Assembly (NCBI GenBank): GCA_930367205.1
Contig: OV884013.1
Span: 119,637,827 to 119,701,826, forward strand
Length of the DNA stretch: 64,000 bases
Direction of reading: 5' to 3'
Source: Acanthosoma haemorrhoidale
Lineage: Eukaryota > Arthropoda > Insecta > Hemiptera > Acanthosomatidae
A model generated the notes under the pieces. That model saw nothing but the letters and a program-made list of their open reading frames with translations. It was not told where the DNA came from and ran no database searches. Positions 61,252 to 64,000 of the stretch are shown here, piece after piece. The position numbers were made by a program, and so were the translations under genes. Within the stretch, counting starts at the first letter, position 1; each line of letters starts with the position of its first letter.

Positions 61252-62115
61252 AAGGGTGTCCCAGAATTAACGCAAGATTCGAATTTGCCGCCATTTGAGC
61301 AGTAAAGTGTTGGCAACCCCAAAAAAAAAACAATTTGACAGCTGACAGTTTAGGGTAAGTAAAAATGGAGCGTTGCACGATAGAACAACGTGTCCTTATT
61401 GTTGAACATTATCTCAAAAATAATGAAAGTTTGGCGGCCGCAGTTCGAAAATTTCATACAAAATAGGTTCGGAATAGTGTTTTAACTTCATCAACTGTTT
61501 TTTTTTTTACATGTTAACAACTTTATTATGATGAAATTACAATCTGCCTCTATCTAATATCGAAGCAGTGCGTGAGAGTTGTTGTTGAAAATCCAGGAAC
61601 TTCAATTCGGCGTCGTAAACACAGTTCTTTGTGCCGAAATTGGAAGATATTGATGTGGCCAATATGTGGTTTCAACAAGATGGTGCCACATGCCATACAG
61701 CCCGTGAAACAATTCAAATACTGCATGAGACATTTCCAGGTCGTGTACTCTCTCGTTTCGGTGATCAGAATTAGCCCCCTAGATCATGTGATTTAACACC
61801 TTTAGATTTCTTTTTATAGGGTTATTTGAAGTCAAAGGTGTATGGCAACAAGCCCACATCCAGCCGTGCATTAAAAGAGGAAATTCAACGCTGCATCAAC
61901 GAAATTCAACTACATTTATGCCAAATGGTCATGGAAAATTTCGACAAAAGAGTGCGTATGTGCCAGCAAAGTGGTGGAGGCCATTTGCCCGATGTGTTAT
62001 TCCATAAATAACCCTATCCTCTTTACTTTATAATTCAATAAAAAATAACAACAAAAATACTAAAAACTGTGTTTTCTATTTAAATCAAATCTTGCGTTAA
62101 TTCTAGGACACCCTT
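61252..62115 (+). mobile_element. Mariner-superfamily element copy 3, internally deleted
   Basis: 864 bases from AAGGGTGTCCCAGAATTAAC to GGACACCCTT, with TA on both sides. The best-preserved catalytic block reads MWFQQDGATCHTARETIQIL, then PPRSCDLTPLDFF after a stop, so both late acidic regions are visible. The start reads IEQRVLIVEHYLKNNESLAA. A foreign AT-rich segment (61498-61560) replaces part of the helix-turn-helix region. Confidence 0.9.
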
Positions 62116-62689
62116 TAGTTTGAATCTAGTCATAGATAGGCCTGGGATTTAGATCGGCAATGAGACGGTTGAAGAGTAATATTGAAGCACGTGATGCAAT
62201 TACACATTAGAACAGGAAAGTTGACAATATAACGTCAGAAAAGAAAAGGTTACGTTCCCAGCTTTATAGAATATCACAGGAAAGAAGGAGGAGAAAAAAG
62301 CAGGTTCGAATGAAGTAGTGACCCTTTCAAAAGTGACAACTGCTAAGCCAACTGGCGATTAAAGCCGTTTATGGACGGGCATTCAAAGCTGGTCCCTAGG
62401 GAATAATCTGTTACTGGCCTGTGTCATACAACTTCATAGCTACAGGCTATACTTACGAACAAGTACTGGGCTTATCACCTGTCTGTCTGCTCTGCAATAG
62501 GAGTCGTAAAAATGATGTGATTAGCAATGAAATTTACAAATTATTTTTGTATTTCCTGCAGCGTTGCTACATTATATACAGGTTTTGTTATTTTCTAAAA
62601 ATTATATAATGAATAAACAAGTATAATGATACACATTATACGTGACTGGATTAAACTGACTAATAAAGGTGATGGGGCTAACCTTTGGA

Positions 62690-63060
62690 CCAAACTTAAA
62701 ACTAACTTACGTACTAATTCTTAACCTAATTTTTCCCTGACAGCCTGTTGCCATCGATGCGGGCGGGGTGGTGGGGTCATAGTGTTAAACACTGGGTTTG
62801 TCAGGTGCTGCAACGAGTCAAAAAAGGAGTCTTTGGTGGATGAACTCACCCACCGACGGTACATCAAGCAACGGGTGCAGGCCAGCGTTCTTCAACCTAT
62901 CGAGAGAGGTATATAGACCACTTTTCGCATGATCCCATTCTGGAAATGTTGGAGACTTTTGGCTGTATTGTCAGTCAAGTGAGTGTATAGTGGGGCACCG
63001 TACAGCAGAGCTGGCCGGAGGACACATTTATAGATCATCAGTTTAAGACGAAGTGAAGTA
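62690..63060 (-). mobile_element. Jockey-like ORF2 C-terminal fragment, copy B (inverted)
   Basis: The inverse of copies A and C. On the minus strand GGCCAGCTCTGCTGTACGG, TTGACTGACAATACAGCC, CAACATTTCCAGAATGGG and TTAGGTTAAGAATTAG follow in the same order as at 38780. Together with copy C it makes a head-to-head palindrome. Confidence 0.75.
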
Positions 63061-63114
63061 GAAAAAGTACGACACAGGTCTTACCGGCTATCGCACTTGC
63101 TAACTTCCCACAAC

Positions 63115-63400
63115 TTGTCGCTTCGTCTCAAATTGATGATACATAAATGTATCCTCCGGCCAGGTCTGCTGTACGGTGTCCCGCTATTTACTCACTTGAC
63201 TGACAATACAGTCAAAAGTCTCCAACATTTCCAGTGGGTGAGTTCATCCATCGGAGACACATCAAGTTTTTTGACTCGTTGCAGCACCTAACAAACCCAA
63301 TGTTTAACACTATGACTCCGCCACCCCTCCCGCATCGATGGCAACAGACTGTTAGGGAAAAAATTAGGTTAAGATTTAGTTGTATAATGTGCATCATTAT
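63115..63400 (+). mobile_element. Jockey-like ORF2 C-terminal fragment, copy C
   Basis: The frame reads LMIHKCILRPGLLYGVPLF, then LTDNTVKSLQHFQ, directly followed by GEFIHRRHIKFFDSLQHL. About 100 bases present in copies A and B (IMRKMV...LHPL) are missing between them. It ends at the same TTAGGTTAAGA. Confidence 0.75.
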
Positions 63401-63666
63401 ACTTTTGCAAAAGTGCAAACCGGAATGTAGGATAATTAGAAATTATATAAAATGTAGCCAAGCTACAGGAAACACAATAGCCTATTGTAAATAGATTCAT
63501 TTGTAGATTCTATATTGAATACTGTTATTTTATATTTTTCCCTCATCCTGAATTTCTAACTAGAGAGCTTAAAAAAAGGAAAAAAAATTGAATCATTACA
63601 GTAGATTTTGTAACACCCTTTGGTTCTCATATCAGTTTCGATATTATAAATGGAATAGAGATATTC

Positions 63667-64000
63667 ATTTTGTATGCATATTCTTTCATAAACTAGTAGG
63701 CCCATATTTTGTATGCATATTTTTTAGTAAACTAGTAGACCCATATTTTGTATGCATATTCTTTCATAAACTAGTAGGCCCATATTTTGCATGCATATTC
63801 TTTCGTAAACTAGTAGGCCCATATTTTGTATGCATATTCTTTAGTAAACTAGTAGACCCATATTTTGTATGCATATTCTTTAGTAAACTAGTAGACCCAT
63901 ATTTTGTATGCATATTCTTTCATAAACTAGTAGGCCCATATTTTGTATGCATATTCTTTCATAAACTAGTAGGCCCATATTTTGTATGCATATTCTTTCA
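63667..64000 (+). repeat. 38-bp tandem satellite, about nine units, running off the window
   Basis: The unit TTTGTATGCATATTCTTTCA plus TAAACTAGTAGGCCCATA repeats to the last base. Units vary between CATA/CGTA/AGTA and between GGCCC and GACCC. The true length cannot be judged here. Confidence 0.95.

Noticed and set aside
1..64000. CRISPR arrays, bacterial operons, phage or viral genes
   Set aside because: The tandem repeats lack unique spacers, gene structure is eukaryotic, and no viral coding motif was seen.

Overview
The window is nuclear DNA from an insect. It is strongly AT-rich, its protein-coding genes are split by GT-AG introns, it is full of decayed transposons, and it carries an arthropod-type gustatory receptor of the sugar-receptor class. 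The species cannot be named from the sequence. Exon coordinates below come from reading splice sites by eye and checking that reading phase is preserved across every junction.

Layout. (1) 1220-4180, minus: an intronless NAA25/psidin gene, the auxiliary subunit of the NatB N-terminal acetyltransferase. (2) 6255-18978, plus: a PA-domain/RING-H2 transmembrane ubiquitin ligase of the RNF13/RNF167 type, in nine exons. Its introns hold a minisatellite, a SINE, a Tc1-like MITE, a mariner relic, a pogo-like fragment and a tandem duplication that copied and then lost one exon. (3) 18979-29235: a gene-poor stretch with a hAT MITE (perfect 8-bp target duplication), a large foldback repeat and a mariner transposase relic. 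(4) 29236-33611, minus: a four-exon rhomboid protease of the RHBDL4/RHBDD1 type with an intact Ser/His dyad and a short tail; its third intron contains a second large palindrome and another mariner relic. (5) 37028-42868, plus: a protein kinase A inhibitor (PKI) with a textbook pseudosubstrate and a possible upstream exon adding a basic N-terminus; its last intron holds a Penelope-like reverse transcriptase fragment in antisense. (6) 42869-48283: AT-rich spacer with no recognised gene. (7) 48284-58671, plus: a complete nine-exon sugar-type gustatory receptor (468 residues) whose large introns contain non-LTR retrotransposon pieces, a 27-bp minisatellite, a hAT transposase relic and a mariner copy. 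(8) 58672-64000: transposon-rich flank ending inside a 38-bp tandem satellite.

The five genes have unrelated jobs: ribosome-linked N-terminal acetylation, endosomal ubiquitination, ER membrane proteolysis, PKA inhibition and sweet taste. Nothing suggests an operon-like unit. NAA25 and RNF13 are divergent, RNF13 and RHBDL4 convergent, RHBDL4 and PKI divergent, and PKI and the receptor tandem. I did not find a clearly novel system. The best second looks are the basic N-terminal PKI exon, the truncated RHBDL4 tail, the exon-duplication fossil in RNF13, an unclassified 0.7-kb repeat family and the two large foldback elements.
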